Source of the DNA: Xanthostigma xanthostigma
Lineage: Eukaryota > Arthropoda > Insecta > Raphidioptera > Raphidiidae
Direction: 5' to 3'
Assembly: GCA_963575645.1 (NCBI GenBank)
Contig: OY754466.1
Location: 11,510,001 to 11,574,000 of the forward strand
DNA length: 64,000 bases
Shown here: in pieces, positions 31,571-42,407 of the stretch
How the letters are laid out: each line of letters opens with the position of its first letter
Position numbering within the stretch: the first letter of the stretch is position 1
Made by a program: the position numbers and the translations under genes
Notes under the pieces: generated by a model
The model's database searches: none
Told to the model about the DNA's origin: nothing
Seen by the model: the letters and a program-made list of their open reading frames with translations, nothing else

Positions 31571-33094
31571 CATATTGAACTTGGATCCCTATTTTTCACA
31601 TTTATGATTTGATGGGATATCATTACTTTTTGTAAAGAAATTATTATTATTTATCATTCAAATGTGATTTGTAAAATTAATAATCTTTTTTCCTGTATAG
31701 TTTTGTTTTTAAAAAGTGACACTATAAATATAACACACGGCTGCTGCTTCCTTTTCCTTTGTTGAACTTGGCTTGACAGGCTGCCGCGTGTCGAGGCGCC
31801 AAATTCGAAAGGCGCTATAGGTGTTAATAAAAATCGATTGATTGTAAAATATATCAAATCTTAAAAATTCACTATTTTCTGATTTTTTCCTTTGTATACA
31901 CACAATTACCTAACTGGACGCCAAATTTCAACTTTCTAGGTCGTCTGGAAGTGGGTTAGGTTTTTGATCAATATGTCAGTGAGTCAGTCAGTGATAAAAA
32001 TGCAGATTTTTAAAAGTTAATATCTCAATAACCGTTTGAGCTGTATTTATGAAATTTGGGGATCTAGTTAATCTAATGGGTTTTAATAAACAAACCAAAT
32101 TTCATGCGTTTATGTTAAATAGATAATAACTTAATATATAACTCGAATTCAACGTAAATAAAATGGAGAATTTAAAAAGTAAAGTAACATTATTGGCTGA
32201 AAACAAACGTACTGTATATTAGTAGGTAGACTAGGTACCTATATATAGTTCCCTTATTACATTAGATAGTTATAACAACGTACAACCCTCCATTTTACCT
32301 TCGTGATGAAGAGATCTGAGTTAATATGGCAAAAGACTTCATAAGCCGATTGATTAGTAGCACTGACTGTACAAAATATATATACAGCTTATGTTAGTAA
32401 AAAGATCTACAGAAACTTAAATTAACTCCTTCTATAATGGGGTCGTCCCACATTCTTTTTCTATGGTTGGAATCTACATTACATCAGTACAAACTAGTAG
32501 ATTATATGTATCTAGTTTGTAAGGCATTAATTTATGCCGTAACATTATGTTAATACGAGAGATTAACGAGACAAAAGCATTACTATCGAGGCACACACTA
32601 CATTTTTTCACGCCTTACTTCTATAAATTAGCTTATATTCACATCATGATATTTGCATTATACAGAGTGTTTAAAAAATCCCGGAACGGCTTAATATATC
32701 TTATCGGATAAGCCGGGGTAAAAATGTTAAAATGATTTTTTTAATGACTGTTTCCTGTCCATCGAATGGCAAAATGAGATTTTGGGCCCGAAGACCTTGA
32801 AAGTGTTTAAATGGAAAACATACTTTTTTATTTCATATTCAGCTTCTGCGGAAAATTTTACGTCTTTACGTTTTGTAATCCTCGAGTCCTATGTAAAGCC
32901 ACTAAAAAAGATCTAAAAATAGGGCCTGTACCTACAATAAATATCTAAATCTGAAATCATTGACTTTAATTTTATCTAAAATATTCGTTTTGAGGAGAAA
33001 TTTCACTAATCGATACTTCACAGGTCTTTAAAGCTCGATTTTGAGCCTTAAGGTCCCTTTGTAGGGCCCCTAAAAAGGTATAAAAGAGTTCAGA
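31571..33094. other. Unassigned, with two transposon-like tails
   Basis: Around 31915-32120 the phrases CCAAATTTCAACTTTCTAGG, GTCAGTGAGTCAGTCAGTGA and GAAATTTGGGGATCTAGTTA resemble 3' untranslated regions of invertebrate retroelements. ACAGAGTGTTTAAAAAATCC at 32664 resembles another repeat end. No coding remnant is attached to either. Confidence 0.35.
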
Positions 33095-33140
33095 TTTGAA
33101 TAAATCTTAATTTGAATTCGGTTACTTAATATTATCTTAA

Positions 33141-33906
33141 CCAGGGGTGAGCACAGTGAAAAAGTGTTACACCGAGTGCAGGGTTGGGTCAAGATGACCC
33201 GTTTAAAAACATTAATGTTTTTCCAATATACGAGACATTTTATGAAAGTGTTGCTGTAATTGCATTAAGTGACTATCATTTAAATTTTAAAGGGTTTTAA
33301 GTAAAAATAAACGAATTCATTGTAAAATATGCGTTTAATGTAAATTAAAAGAAAGTAGTACGAAAAATCAACAAAAATGACATCTTCTGTCTTATGGCAA
33401 TAAAAAGTTAACTAAACATAAATCTTCTAAAAAAATCTAACCTAGGATGACACTTCTATCATAAAACTTTGTAATCAAATATAATAACAACAATTTTTAG
33501 TCTTATAAATCACGTGATCTTCCTCTTCACTTCCTGAAGAAAATTGTTCGTTTTCAGAGTCCAATTCTTGTAGTATGGCTAAAATCCGCTGTCGCTCGAG
33601 TTCTTCCCGGTTCATTTTGAAAATAAACCAAAAAATAAAAAGATAAACAATAAAAAAAGTTTTGAAAAAATGGCGCGAAATTACGACATCGAGTGTATGG
33701 TTGGGTCATATTTACCCTTTTAGTCGTTTGGCCACGTCTATCTTCCGGTGCAGTTACAACCCGACTGAATAGTGGTAAGAAACGAAGAGGGGGGACTGTT
33801 AGCTCCAGATACTGAGAAGTACGGCAACGTCGCAACTATAATTCTGAAAATAACACGCGATTCAAAATGGTACGGGTCAAATTGACCCAACTGTGCGCTC
33901 CCCGAA
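33141..33906 (-). mobile_element. piggyBac-like element with TTAA flanks
   Basis: It is flanked by TTAA at 33137-33140 and 33907-33910. The left end CCAGGGGTGAGCACAGTG resembles the right end in reverse, TTCGGGGAGCGCACAGT. Next to both ends lies GGGTTGGGTCAAGATGACCC or ACGGGTCAAATTGACCCAAC. TTAA target duplication is the piggyBac hallmark. It is an internally deleted derivative: only a short N-terminal coding piece remains (33475-33615, minus strand). Confidence 0.75.
33475..33615 (-). pseudogene. N-terminal remnant of a probable piggyBac-like transposase
   Basis: A 46-codon frame begins with ATG at 33615 in AACCGGGAAGAACTC context and stops at 33475. The product starts MNREELERQRILAILQELDS and continues with an acidic run (ENEQFSSGSEEEDH). 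A short acidic, Ser/Glu/Asp-rich N-terminus is common in piggyBac-type transposases, and the frame lies inside a TTAA-flanked element in the minus direction. The catalytic DDD core is absent, so it cannot be active. The family call rests mainly on the flanking element. Confidence 0.5.
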
Positions 33907-34212
33907 TTAAATACTTTTTTTCGGGATGAAATTTTACTAGTAAGTACTACAATGGCTAATAATAATCATTACGATTAAATTCCAATTACAGCATATTTTT
34001 TCACTAAATTAGTGAAAGCATAATATTAGACGATTTTATCGTCATAATATTTAAGAAGGCTTATATATAAGAAAAATTTAAATGTCACTTAGTTTATAGT
34101 ACTACTTCATAGGGCCTTATGGCTCAATTTAGAAATTTTTTAATTTCATCCCGAAAAAAAAGTATTAAAAATAATAAGTAACCGAATTTTGACGGGACGA
34201 TCCCATTCAAAT

Positions 34213-34549
34213 AATGTCGAGATACGACGTAAGAAATGTACATTCATTAGCTTTAGATACACAGAAATTATGTCTCTTAAATACATAAAATAAATATTAC
34301 ACTAAATACATAAAGATTAACATTTCATCAAAGGACGGTACGCATGTCAATCTTTTTAAATATTGAAGAAACAGGACGCTCTGCATCATTAAATGTTAAT
34401 GAACAAAACATTTTGGTAAATGGCTTTTCTAAATTTGGTGAACGATGACACCGCTTTTCGTTATAAATACACGTCGTCATATATGCACAATTAAAAGTAT
34501 GAAAAAAATCATTTAAAAGTCAGTTTATTTAGCTCTGAATACTATGACA
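34213..34549. other. No feature recognised
   Basis: AT-rich; no coding frame or shared repeat. Confidence 0.5.
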
Positions 34550-35339
34550 ATTATGGTGTTTTTTCTTTATTTATTTTTGTTTGCGCCCCTATTGGCTAAT
34601 GTTTTAGTATTGAACCTAAAAAAATTCTCCCAAAATGTCAGCTTCCTAGATCAAACCTGTTAACGGTGCAAACCGAATTTGTTTCCCATTTTATTATCAT
34701 GGATAGCTGGTAGAATTTTTTTTTAATTTTTGATACCAAATTTTGCAGAGAATTAAATTTCCCATAAAAAAGGTCCTTAGTACTAAATCCGTGACTTCAT
34801 TATTTTCAAAAATATATTCGTTTAAACATTCTCATAAAAATCGGATTTCATTTATATAAATCCCTATATTATTAAACGAGCTAATCTTGTACCTACCTAT
34901 GTACCTATGTATCTATGTACCTATGTCCCTAAATATTTTCTCGAAAACGGCCCTAACGATTTGGATGAAATTTACTGAAAAAGGATTTTGGGGGGCAAAA
35001 AATCGTTTTAGCTAGGTCTCATCTCTCGAAAAAATAGTTTTCTTACAAATTTCATCATTATAAAAATCAATTTTTTGACGTATGAAAATACTTAAATATT
35101 GTAAGTAGGTTTTGGAATTTTATACAATGAAACAATTGTTTTCAAAATATTATGACAGTTAATCTTTAATTACTATCCAAATAAGACTTAATTAAAATAA
35201 ATACGTATTTGAAAGAAAGTTATAAACAATTATTATTATTGGGCTTTGACATGCTCACTCCTGACATCTGGTGGCTAACATAAAAAATAAAATGTGAATG
35301 CATTTATAAAAAGTTTTGAAAATAACTGCAGTTAAAAAA

Positions 35340-35560
35340 TAAATGAAAGTTTGCTCTGCACATTTTAAAAGATGATTTTATGTTTTCAAGTAAGTACTAT
35401 ACAACTGTAACGTTACTATTATATTATAACCTCATAGTTATAATATACAGTTTGTTTATTATTAATATTATCTACAGATACTGCTAAAAAACAGCATTTG
35501 AAAGAAAATAAATGCTATAAGTACCTTCAGTCAATTTACCTGGGAAAAAAAACACAGCTA
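35340..35560 (+). pseudogene. THAP-domain gene remnant, left arm
   Basis: Exon-like sequence ending near 35389 reads VCSAHFK and, after a one-base shift, DDFMF. This matches the THAP signature with the last Cys-x2-His of the zinc site followed by F..DDF. A donor-like GTAAGTAC at 35390 and an acceptor-like ATTATCTACAG ending at 35477 bound an 88-bp AT-rich intron candidate. The next exon begins ATACTGCTAAAAAACAGC. The matching stretch in the other arm reads LKENAIPSVNL, the AVPS-type end of a THAP domain. The first zinc-binding Cys pair is not visible. Broken by shifts and by a 4-base insertion. Confidence 0.55.
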
Positions 35561-35834
35561 CTGATGAGAACCGTAGGATACAGAGGAACAAGAGAAAAGA
35601 ACAAAAAATTTAATTTGGAAAATAAAGATTCAGTACATCAAACATCAATGAAAATTATAATAAATTGTAACTAAAACTAATTTTTTAGTGAAATAATTAC
35701 TTTGATTGTCGTTATGATCATCATCATAAATTTCATTATTATCTTAGTTTTCAACAATAAGACTATCATCATTTTCTTTATTGCCTAATTCATACAATAA
35801 TTGAATCCTATGGTTCTGATCAGTAGCTATGTTT

Positions 35835-36060
35835 TTTTCCCAGACAAATTGACTGAAGGTATAGCATTTTCTTTCAAATCCTGTTTTTTTAGCAGTATCT
35901 GTAGATAAAAAAATTAATTATAGACAATAAATTATTATATTAAAACTATATGAGGTTATATAGTATAATAATAACGTTACACTTGTATACTTACTTGATA
36001 ACATAAAATCATCTTTTTAAGCAAACGTTCATTGATTTTTTAAGTTCAGTTATTTTCAAA
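35835..36060 (-). pseudogene. THAP-domain gene remnant, right arm
   Basis: Mirror copy on the minus strand. It keeps the donor-like GTAAGTATAC (about 36000), the acceptor TTATCTACAG (about 35905) and the frame LKENAIPSVNL. Toward the element centre it reads an acidic stretch with QLLYELGNKENDDSLIVEN before a stop. The Cys-x2-His part is damaged in this arm but present in the left arm. Together they allow the THAP call; neither is functional. Confidence 0.5.
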
Positions 36061-36379
36061 GCTTTTTATTTATTTCATTTTATAAGAATTTAAAAGTACG
36101 AATGGAGTACTGTTCACAGATGATAGATCGACTAAATGCAGTCACATTTTATTTTTTATGTTAGTCACCAGATGTCAGGAGTGAGCATGTCAAAGCCCAA
36201 TAGGTGAGTAATTTTAATAAATAAATTTTTAACCTAAATTTGAAGCGAAAGATGCAATATCATAGATCAAGATGACGGCGAATCAGTTTTACAAGTACCG
36301 GATTTTTCATAAGGGCCGACAATCCTCTCCACAAAGGAGTTAAACTGTTTAAGCAATATTATCTTATTGCTCCACAAAA

Positions 36380-36602
36380 GGAAGCGAAGCTTCCCCAGAG
36401 AACCTACGGTTCTTATATGGAGAGCCGAAGGCTCGACTAGTGTTGTTTACAACCGAGCGGGGCGCAGCCCCGCGAGGTAAGACTGTAACAAAGGTGGAGA
36501 CGTAAGCTCCACAAAGGGAAGCGACAGAGAACCTACGGTTCTCAAAGTTTTGGCGATATCAGCATATCAGTATTTTATTTAACTTTCCGAGCAAAGCTCG
36601 GT
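36380..36602. repeat. Cluster of short hairpins with 3-nt loops
   Basis: GGAAGCGAAGCTTCC (36380), AGAACCTACGGTTCT (36398 and 36527), GAGCCGAAGGCTC (36422), GCGGGGCGCAGCCCCGC (36457), TGGAGACGTAAGCTCCA (36495) and CCGAGCAAAGCTCGG (36587) lie within 220 bp. All but the TGGAG one have a 3-nt loop (GAA, TAC, GCA or AAA). GC content is far above the flanks. They sit in the 3' part of the Helitron-like repeat and are not present in the shorter 56-kb copy. Confidence 0.75.
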
Positions 36603-36965
36603 CACCCAGGTACTTAATGTTTAAACGAGCATATCTTTAAAAATAATGAATTCACGAATTTAGTACTCGGACCTTTTTAGTGGGAATTTTAATTCTCTAC
36701 AAAATATTGCTATCGAAAATTAAAAAAAACTTCTACCAGCTATCCATGTTCGAGTAAAAAGGTGGTTTTTCCATGTTAATTTAATGGGAAACAAACACAG
36801 GTTTGATCTAGCTGTTATTATGGGGAAATTTTTTTTAGGTCCAATGCTAAAACGTTAGCCAATGGGACCAAAAAAATAAAAATTAAAAACAGACCCTATG
36901 ACATACCTACATGCAAAATATACAAAATCGAAATATATTTCATAGTCATAATATAATATCTAAAA

Positions 36966-37505
36966 CCGAGGTTCCCAAACTTTTTTGTCTTATAGACCAC
37001 TTGCCATGTTTTTCGGTTTTGGGTAGATCCCCTGCTTATCTGATATTGATTTTTTGCAAATTCATTAATTTCAAATGTATTTTTGACAACCGGTATAGTG
37101 CTACTCACTTTGAACGATTTAAATTTATAACGGTATTTAAATGTAGTGTGAAATGTATAGTTTTATACATTTATTAATTAGATTCAATTAATTAAACGAA
37201 CCAAGTTAAAATTTACTTTCTGTTACATAAAATAACTAAGCAAAAAATAAATGCTTTTAGTGTGAGGGATGAACCTGATGCTTTAATAATAAATTTTCAA
37301 CAATTGGCATCAATTTAGTTAGATCTAATCTTAAATCTCTTTGGTTAACGATGTCCAGTTTGTTTCTTTTTTTGTTAGTAGATTCACTATCGTTGACCCC
37401 CATTTTCATTTCATGGACCACCAATTTTTTTTCCCGCTGACATGGACCCCTTGCAAGTTGTCGTCGACCCCTGGGGGTCGATATAGACCACTTTGGGAAT
37501 CACTG
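36966..37505 (-). mobile_element. hAT-B copy, reversed
   Basis: Reverse-complement copy of 17954-18501. It ends GACCACTTTGGGAATCACTG at 37505 and starts CCGAGGTTCCCAAAC at 36966. Exact 8-bp duplication ATCTAAAA at 36958-36965 and 37506-37513. Non-coding; the left terminal base differs from the consensus CAG. Confidence 0.88.
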
Positions 37506-37711
37506 ATCTAAAACATTGAAAATTTAAATACAAATGAAATAAAGGCTCACCTAATTCACTTTCATGTCGCGGCGTTCTACAGTTTTACGGCTTCCTGGGG
37601 AGCCCCGGAAATCATTTTTAGGACTATTTAATTTCAGATTAATAAGTCATTTTATTAATTACTATAATGGACAAATTACGTGAACAATGACAAAGTTTTA
37701 CAAATAATGCA

Positions 37712-37983
37712 AGAAAATAAAACATTATTAAATATTATTAAGAAAAGACAATTCGCACATTCTGGTCATATAATGAGGTCACAAAAATACAAAATTCAAC
37801 AAATCATAAATATTAATGGGCAAATTCGAACAAAAAAGACCCAGAGGTAGAAGAAGAACATCGTAGCTAGACAACATTAAAAAATGAACTAGTTTCAATT
37901 TTACTAACCTCATCCGTACTGTCCAGGATAGAGCTAAATGGAAGAAAGTGGTATTCAACGTCCTCTGGGGGATTTGGAACTAA
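37712..37983 (+). pseudogene. LINE C-terminal remnant
   Basis: The forward frames read KKRQFAHSGHIMRSQKY, then after a one-base shift KRPRGRRRTS, LDNIKK and TVQDRAKWKKVVFNVLWG before TAA at 37981. This is the conserved C-terminal tail of a LINE polyprotein (the FGHIMR ... GRRRTSW ... DR..W motif series). There is a stop where the Trp after RRRTS is expected and at the WT after IKK. A short ATCATC tail follows. Truncated at the 5' end as usual for LINE copies. Confidence 0.7.
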
Positions 37984-38289
37984 TCATCATCATAATGTCT
38001 AACAGACATGCCCTTTTAAACTATTTCATCCTAGTCGCGCAACGCGTCAGAGATACGACTTATTATACAAACCCGCAGATTGCATATAAATTATTTTATT
38101 ATATCAACCAAGTACTCAAACATTAAGAAATATTGGTGTACTGGGATAAATTTAATTAATGAAATTATAATATATTAGACGAACCGTAATTTATGTACTT
38201 TAGAGGCGGGAATTTAAACTTGTTTAGCTGTTTTGATACTCCAAAATATACCGTTGACATATTTTACCAGCGTTAAATTATCGTATTAA
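37984..38289. other. No feature recognised
   Basis: AT-rich; no coding frame. Confidence 0.5.
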
Positions 38290-38430
38290 GAGTATAATAT
38301 GCTATACCTATAAATACTCCCCGCACCCTTCTTCCCACTCCTTTCCCCTCAACTAAAAACAGCGACGCTATTTTTAAAGCTGAACGGTTCGCGGAAACGC
38401 CAAATAAAAAATCAAGCAATGGCGATTTTT
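38290..38430 (+). mobile_element. Fragment of family E
   Basis: AATACTCCCCGCACCC, CTTTCCCCTCAACTAAAAAC, GACGCTATTTTTAAAGCT and AAACGCCAAATAAA follow the inner arm of the element at 29229-29408 in order. Confidence 0.6.
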
Positions 38431-40375
38431 TAAGAAAAGTTTTATCTACGTAATCTTAAGAGGTTCTATCAAATAAAACCAATAAATATTCCTATAAAAG
38501 TTACTTCTATAGTACCTAAAATTTATTAGTTGTAGAATTAAAGTAATCACAGCAAAAAATACTCTGCAGAGGGTTCATTTATAAAAATAGAAATAATTAT
38601 GAGTAAGCTCTTCGTTACAGAGTTACCCCCGGTAAACTCCTAAAATAAAAATATTATTACTGCTTCTATGATCTTTCGCCTGCTCCTTAAATCGCTTATT
38701 GTGTTCCACAATAAAAAACAGTCAGTGCCCTTTTCAGGTTTAGACTTTAGAATATACATCAAAACAAGACAAAGTCGGATATTTGACATTAACTTCGTCT
38801 TGAGCTTTAAAAGTTGTGAAAAGAAAAAAACAACAAACATGAAGTTTACCTTATAACAGCTTTTATATGTTAAACAGGACTTACCTGAAACAAAAAGAAA
38901 AGCAGTTTAAAAAACACATAATTTGAAAATAATAAGGATACGTGTAAAACTTTAGAGAACATGATTAACTTTAAGTCCATTTTTATATTTTAATCATTAC
39001 AATTTAGCTTATTTTGCCGTCATTTCTTCACTTCAATTAATGAATTATTGTAACACATTTATGTCGTAAAAGTTATCAACGCTCCTTAGAAAAAAAATTG
39101 GTCACCATAATATACTTGTCACTGAGATTGTAAAAAAATCTCTCAGCGAATTTCAAACTGTGGTCTCAATTCTCAAAAGACATTTTACTATTGTTTTTAT
39201 TCGCTGTGATAAAGCATTAAAATTTGACTTCTTGCTTAAAAATTTCAAAAAGCACATGTTTTCGTCTTAAAAGTTATAGGTACCAAAAACATATTTTTTC
39301 AGTACGACATGACATTTCGAAATACGGGAAGTCTAAATAACATTTATATTAAAAGTTTTTTCTTTACAAATGTATGTAAAAAGTTTTGTGAAAAATTTGT
39401 TCAACAGTTTCTTTAAAATAATTTTTTCGGACAAAACTTCCACATTTTGATGCAAGGAATCCGAATCTGCAATAAAATATAGAGTCCCATTTAGCTTTTT
39501 TAAGTTACCCCCTCCTCCCCCCAGGTGATAGGGTGATGGTTCCAAATTTTGTACCATTCAAAAGCTTTTCAAAAATTATTAGACACGTATTTTTTCTTCC
39601 CATTTATAGACGAGCTTTTATAGATATTAGGATAGTACGGGTGGTCTGGATGAACCTATATAAGGTTTTATTTAGAAAATAGAGATTTAAAATCTTTATA
39701 GCCCTTTTGGTTACGAAACAACATCGTAAATTTGAACAAGTGTACAGCACGCAGGCAATTATTTCTTTAGCTAAGTTGTTTTTGCAATAATTTATTGCCA
39801 CGCTGTGATCATGTGATGTTCTTTAACGAAATATGCAGGCAACATTCTAGTTTAGTATTCTGTGGTAGTATCAGCAAAAGCAATTACTAATTTCACTTTT
39901 CTTTTTGATAATGACTCTCCACTAATGATTATAATGGCTCTTATTAATGGGAAGATGTAACAATAAAGGTAAATTCCAGGAAACAATAAAAATGATTAAA
40001 TTTTATGGGTGATTATGGATTTAAACTATGTATGATAATTATAATTCACCATTTATTAGTGTATATTTGCCATAAGGCGCTTACACTATTTGCGTCGGTC
40101 GGATGGCGGGACCTAAGGGTCGGACAAAAATTTCTCGACGTTTCATAGCCTCCTAAGAAATTTGGCATCATTTTTGGAACAAGCCTCACTTCTATTAGTG
40201 GACTATAATAAAAGAACAACTGGAAAACAATGTGTTTACTGAGAATATCGCAACCAATATTAGTTTATTTTACCGCACTAGTGCGAAAGGAGTCACTTTG
40301 CGTGCATGTGTAATGTATAATATGTATTGTGAAAAATAACTCTAATAATTTAGAATGATGATGATCCTGTTTCAA
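38431..40375. other. Long unassigned stretch
   Basis: AT-rich. Frames of 62-75 codons (38640-38856, 39333-39557, 39604-39801) occur on both strands of the same DNA and show no motif. GTCGGTCGGATGGCGGGACC at 40094 is a GC-richer patch of unknown origin. Confidence 0.45.
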
Positions 40376-40946
40376 TGTTGGAAGTTTAAAGAATGAATCC
40401 TGGTGGCATAGGATCGATGAACTAAACAAATACTGAAGGTTTTTTTTAATTGCATTTTATTGTCTGACCTTTCGGCAAACTTTATGCCATCTTCGGAGAA
40501 TCTAGAAGATTTACATATAAAAAGTCGTAATTATTGTTGTTACAGTTGTTATTATTAAAATTATTGTTGTTAAAGTTGTTATTGTTAAAATTAAATTGTT
40601 GTTAAAGTTAAAGATAAAAAATTTGGAAGTAAAATAAATAAACTTACCAATGCTGTCTGTTTTCTCAGTTCAGCATTGGTAAGTTTATTTATTTTACTTC
40701 CAATTTTTTAACTTTAACTTTAACGTCAATAATTTTAACAATAACAACTTTAACAACAATAATTTTAATAATAACAACTGTAACAACAATAATTTAAAAC
40801 TTTTTATATATAAATCTTCTAGATTCTCCGAAGATGGCATAAAGTTTGCCGAAACGTCAGACAATAAAATGCAATAAAAAAACTTTCAGTATTTGCTTAG
40901 TTCATCGATCCTATGCCACAAGGATTCATCCTTTAAACTTCCATCC
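40376..40946. mobile_element. Large fold-back element with a CCGAAACGTC core
   Basis: Arms of about 270 bp meet near 40660 with a loop of roughly 25 nt. They include AAGTTTAAAGAATGAATCCT, CATAGGATCGATGAACTAAA, TTTATGCCATCTTCGGAGAA and GTAAAATAAATAAACTTACC. An AAT/GTT-rich microsatellite-like part sits in each arm. The plus strand of the right arm reads CCGAAGATGGC (40829), a GGC/GCC stem, and GAAACGTC ending at 40858. Confidence 0.85.
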
Positions 40947-41302
40947 TATAATACATGTATGTAAAGCAGCTATTTTATAGCATCGGTTGAGCAAGAACTG
41001 TTGGCGGACTGTCGAAAAAGACCTGCTTGTGTTTTAAATATAATAGATTACCTGCTCATTCTCTAGTTCAGTTTGGAAGTAATATACTTCACAATACTAG
41101 CGGCACAATTTTTATACATGAACCGGGTATACTTTAAATTGTTTTGTGGCTTTACCGCTACATTAAATTTATTAGTAACTATGTATGACTCTCCCGGATT
41201 TGAATTTTCAAACTTGACTATATAAATGAGTAAAAAATAATCGAAACTAGTTTTTACAACCAAAACCGAATTTTCTGTTTCAGTTTCAGTCAAAACAGAA
41301 AC
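40947..41302. other. Unassigned
   Basis: A 76-codon minus-strand frame at 41063-41293 has no motif. ACCGAATTTTCTGTTTCAG near 41266 resembles the ACCGAAAC blocks of the hAT fragment at 41970, so this may be its displaced left part. Confidence 0.4.
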
Positions 41303-41306
41303 TTAA

Positions 41307-41848
41307 GGTAGTTTGGTAGCCAAATGACTTAAACTTGACCCTACATTTTTTATATTCATTCAAAAGATTATAATTAAAGACACCTACAGAAAAAGAATCA
41401 GATTTTTTTACCACACCGCTTAAGAGATATAATTAATAAAACTTATGCAAAAATACACGAGCCGTTATGAGTGTCCTTGTTCAGTAACTGCGGAAATTGA
41501 GGGTTTGTAAAAAATTGACAAACTTGATCCCACAAAAAAAACTTTTTAATGGATAAAACGAATACACACTGCAAAAATTTCAGAGTAATTTACCACATAC
41601 TTTTGATTTTATTAATTTTTTAATACTGATATGTGGCCTCTATCTCTGTTGTTGTAGTGACAGTGGCTAGTGATAGCTGAGTACTAATCAATTAATATTT
41701 TATTAATTACATTACTATAATTATTTAATTATAATTCGCATTAAATCAAATCAAATAAATTTTTATGTGAATTTCTATTAATTATTATAGCATTATTTGA
41801 GGGAAAAAAATCATTTATTTGACTTGCGATTGCGGCTCCCAAACTACC
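41307..41848. mobile_element. Non-autonomous element with TTAA flanks
   Basis: GGTAGTTTGGTAGCC at the left is mirrored by GCGGCTCCCAAACTACC at the right, and TTAA lies on both sides (41303-41306, 41849-41852). TTAA duplication suggests a piggyBac-like mover. 542 bp, non-coding, unrelated in sequence to the element at 33141. Confidence 0.75.
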
Positions 41849-41969
41849 TTAATTCGAAGGCAATGCTAGTATAAGTTTTTTTGGGTTTTGTTTATTTTAG
41901 CTGTTGCAAATAATGTGTTTGTATTCATAGCAGCAATTATTTGATACACGCACGACAGCGGACATTTAG

Positions 41970-42179
41970 CACGGGCGTGAGGAGAAGCCGACAGTGAGAC
42001 TGACACACTCCGTCACCGCTCCACTACGCCGATCGCTCCCAAACTTCGCACGGAAGTTCACGAACCTAGTTTCGATTTCGCTCAATGGTTTCGGCAGATT
42101 TTCTGTCGACACCGAAACTAAACCGAAAGTTTAATTTAACTCAGAAATTCGCCGAAACCGATACCTCGGTCGGACACTA
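41970..42179 (-). mobile_element. hAT end fragment
   Basis: Read in reverse it begins TAGTGTCCGACCGAGGTATC, a hAT-type terminus, followed by repeated GGTTTCGG/CCGAAAC motifs. No left end or target duplication was found, unless the ACCGAAT block near 41266 belongs to it, with the TTAA element inserted between. Confidence 0.5.
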
Positions 42180-42407
42180 CAATCCACAGTTATAAAATTT
42201 GATACGCTAACACACACAAACCTAACAGTACACAAACAGCGACTGCAGTACAAGTTCATGGCTTTTGCGGTGTCTCACCGTCCATTATTATTGTTGATTG
42301 GACAACACAATCTGAATATCAATTCATTAAAATCGTGCGTATATACGCCTTTTGTATTCTGTTTCATCTCGGTGTACAAACAGGAAGTCGCCTGCGATAT
42401 ACACTGC

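Larger units (their letters stand above)
33095..34212. mobile_element. Inverted-repeat element interrupted by a piggyBac-like element
   Basis: The left arm (about 33095-33140 plus 33911-33935) and right arm (34136-34212) share ATTCGGTTACTTAATATTAT and TTTTTCGGGATGAAATTTT in inverted order once the inner element is removed. The outer element is non-coding and older than its insert. Confidence 0.65.
35237..36202. mobile_element. Palindromic DNA element with a THAP-domain remnant
   Basis: Termini TATTGGGCTTTGACATGCTC and its exact complement close arms of about 350 bp, running through CACTCCTGACATCTGGTGGC and TTTTATGTT. Comparison with the uninterrupted copy at 56640-56700 shows it inserted at a TA or TTA. 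Each arm holds part of the same broken gene (below), so the element seems to have formed by inversion of one end of a coding THAP-type transposon. P-element-like transposases carry THAP domains, but the target duplication here is shorter than the 8 bp usual for P elements. Confidence 0.75.
34831..36615 (+). mobile_element. Helitron-like repeat with CCGAGCAAAGCTCGG end, interrupted
   Basis: The outer parts 34831-35236 and 36203-36296 match a second copy at 56375-56740 nearly base for base (TTCTCGAAAACGGCCCTAAC, GATTTTGGGGGGCAAAAAAT, GAAGCGAAAGATGCAATATC). The 3' part ends with a perfect hairpin CCGAGCAAAGCTCGG followed by TCACCCAGGTACTTA. The single-end hairpin and lack of inverted termini fit a Helitron-like element; this is inference. 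The 56-kb copy shows the empty site of the insertion at 35237. Confidence 0.6.
34550..36902. mobile_element. Large element with about 270-bp inverted arms
   Basis: Left arm 34550-34830 and right arm 36616-36902 share, in inverted order, ATTGGCTAATGTTTTAG, AGATCAAACCTGT, GTTTCCCATT, CATGGATAGCTGGTAGAA, AGAGAATTAAA, AAAAAGGTCC and CGTTTAAACATT at about 75% identity. The interval between them is filled by a Helitron-like repeat that itself carries an insertion. Arms are diverged, so this is the oldest layer. Confidence 0.65.

Noticed and set aside
37938..38126. 62-codon open frame
   Set aside because: It starts in the wrong frame inside the LINE C-terminal remnant and is a shadow of it.
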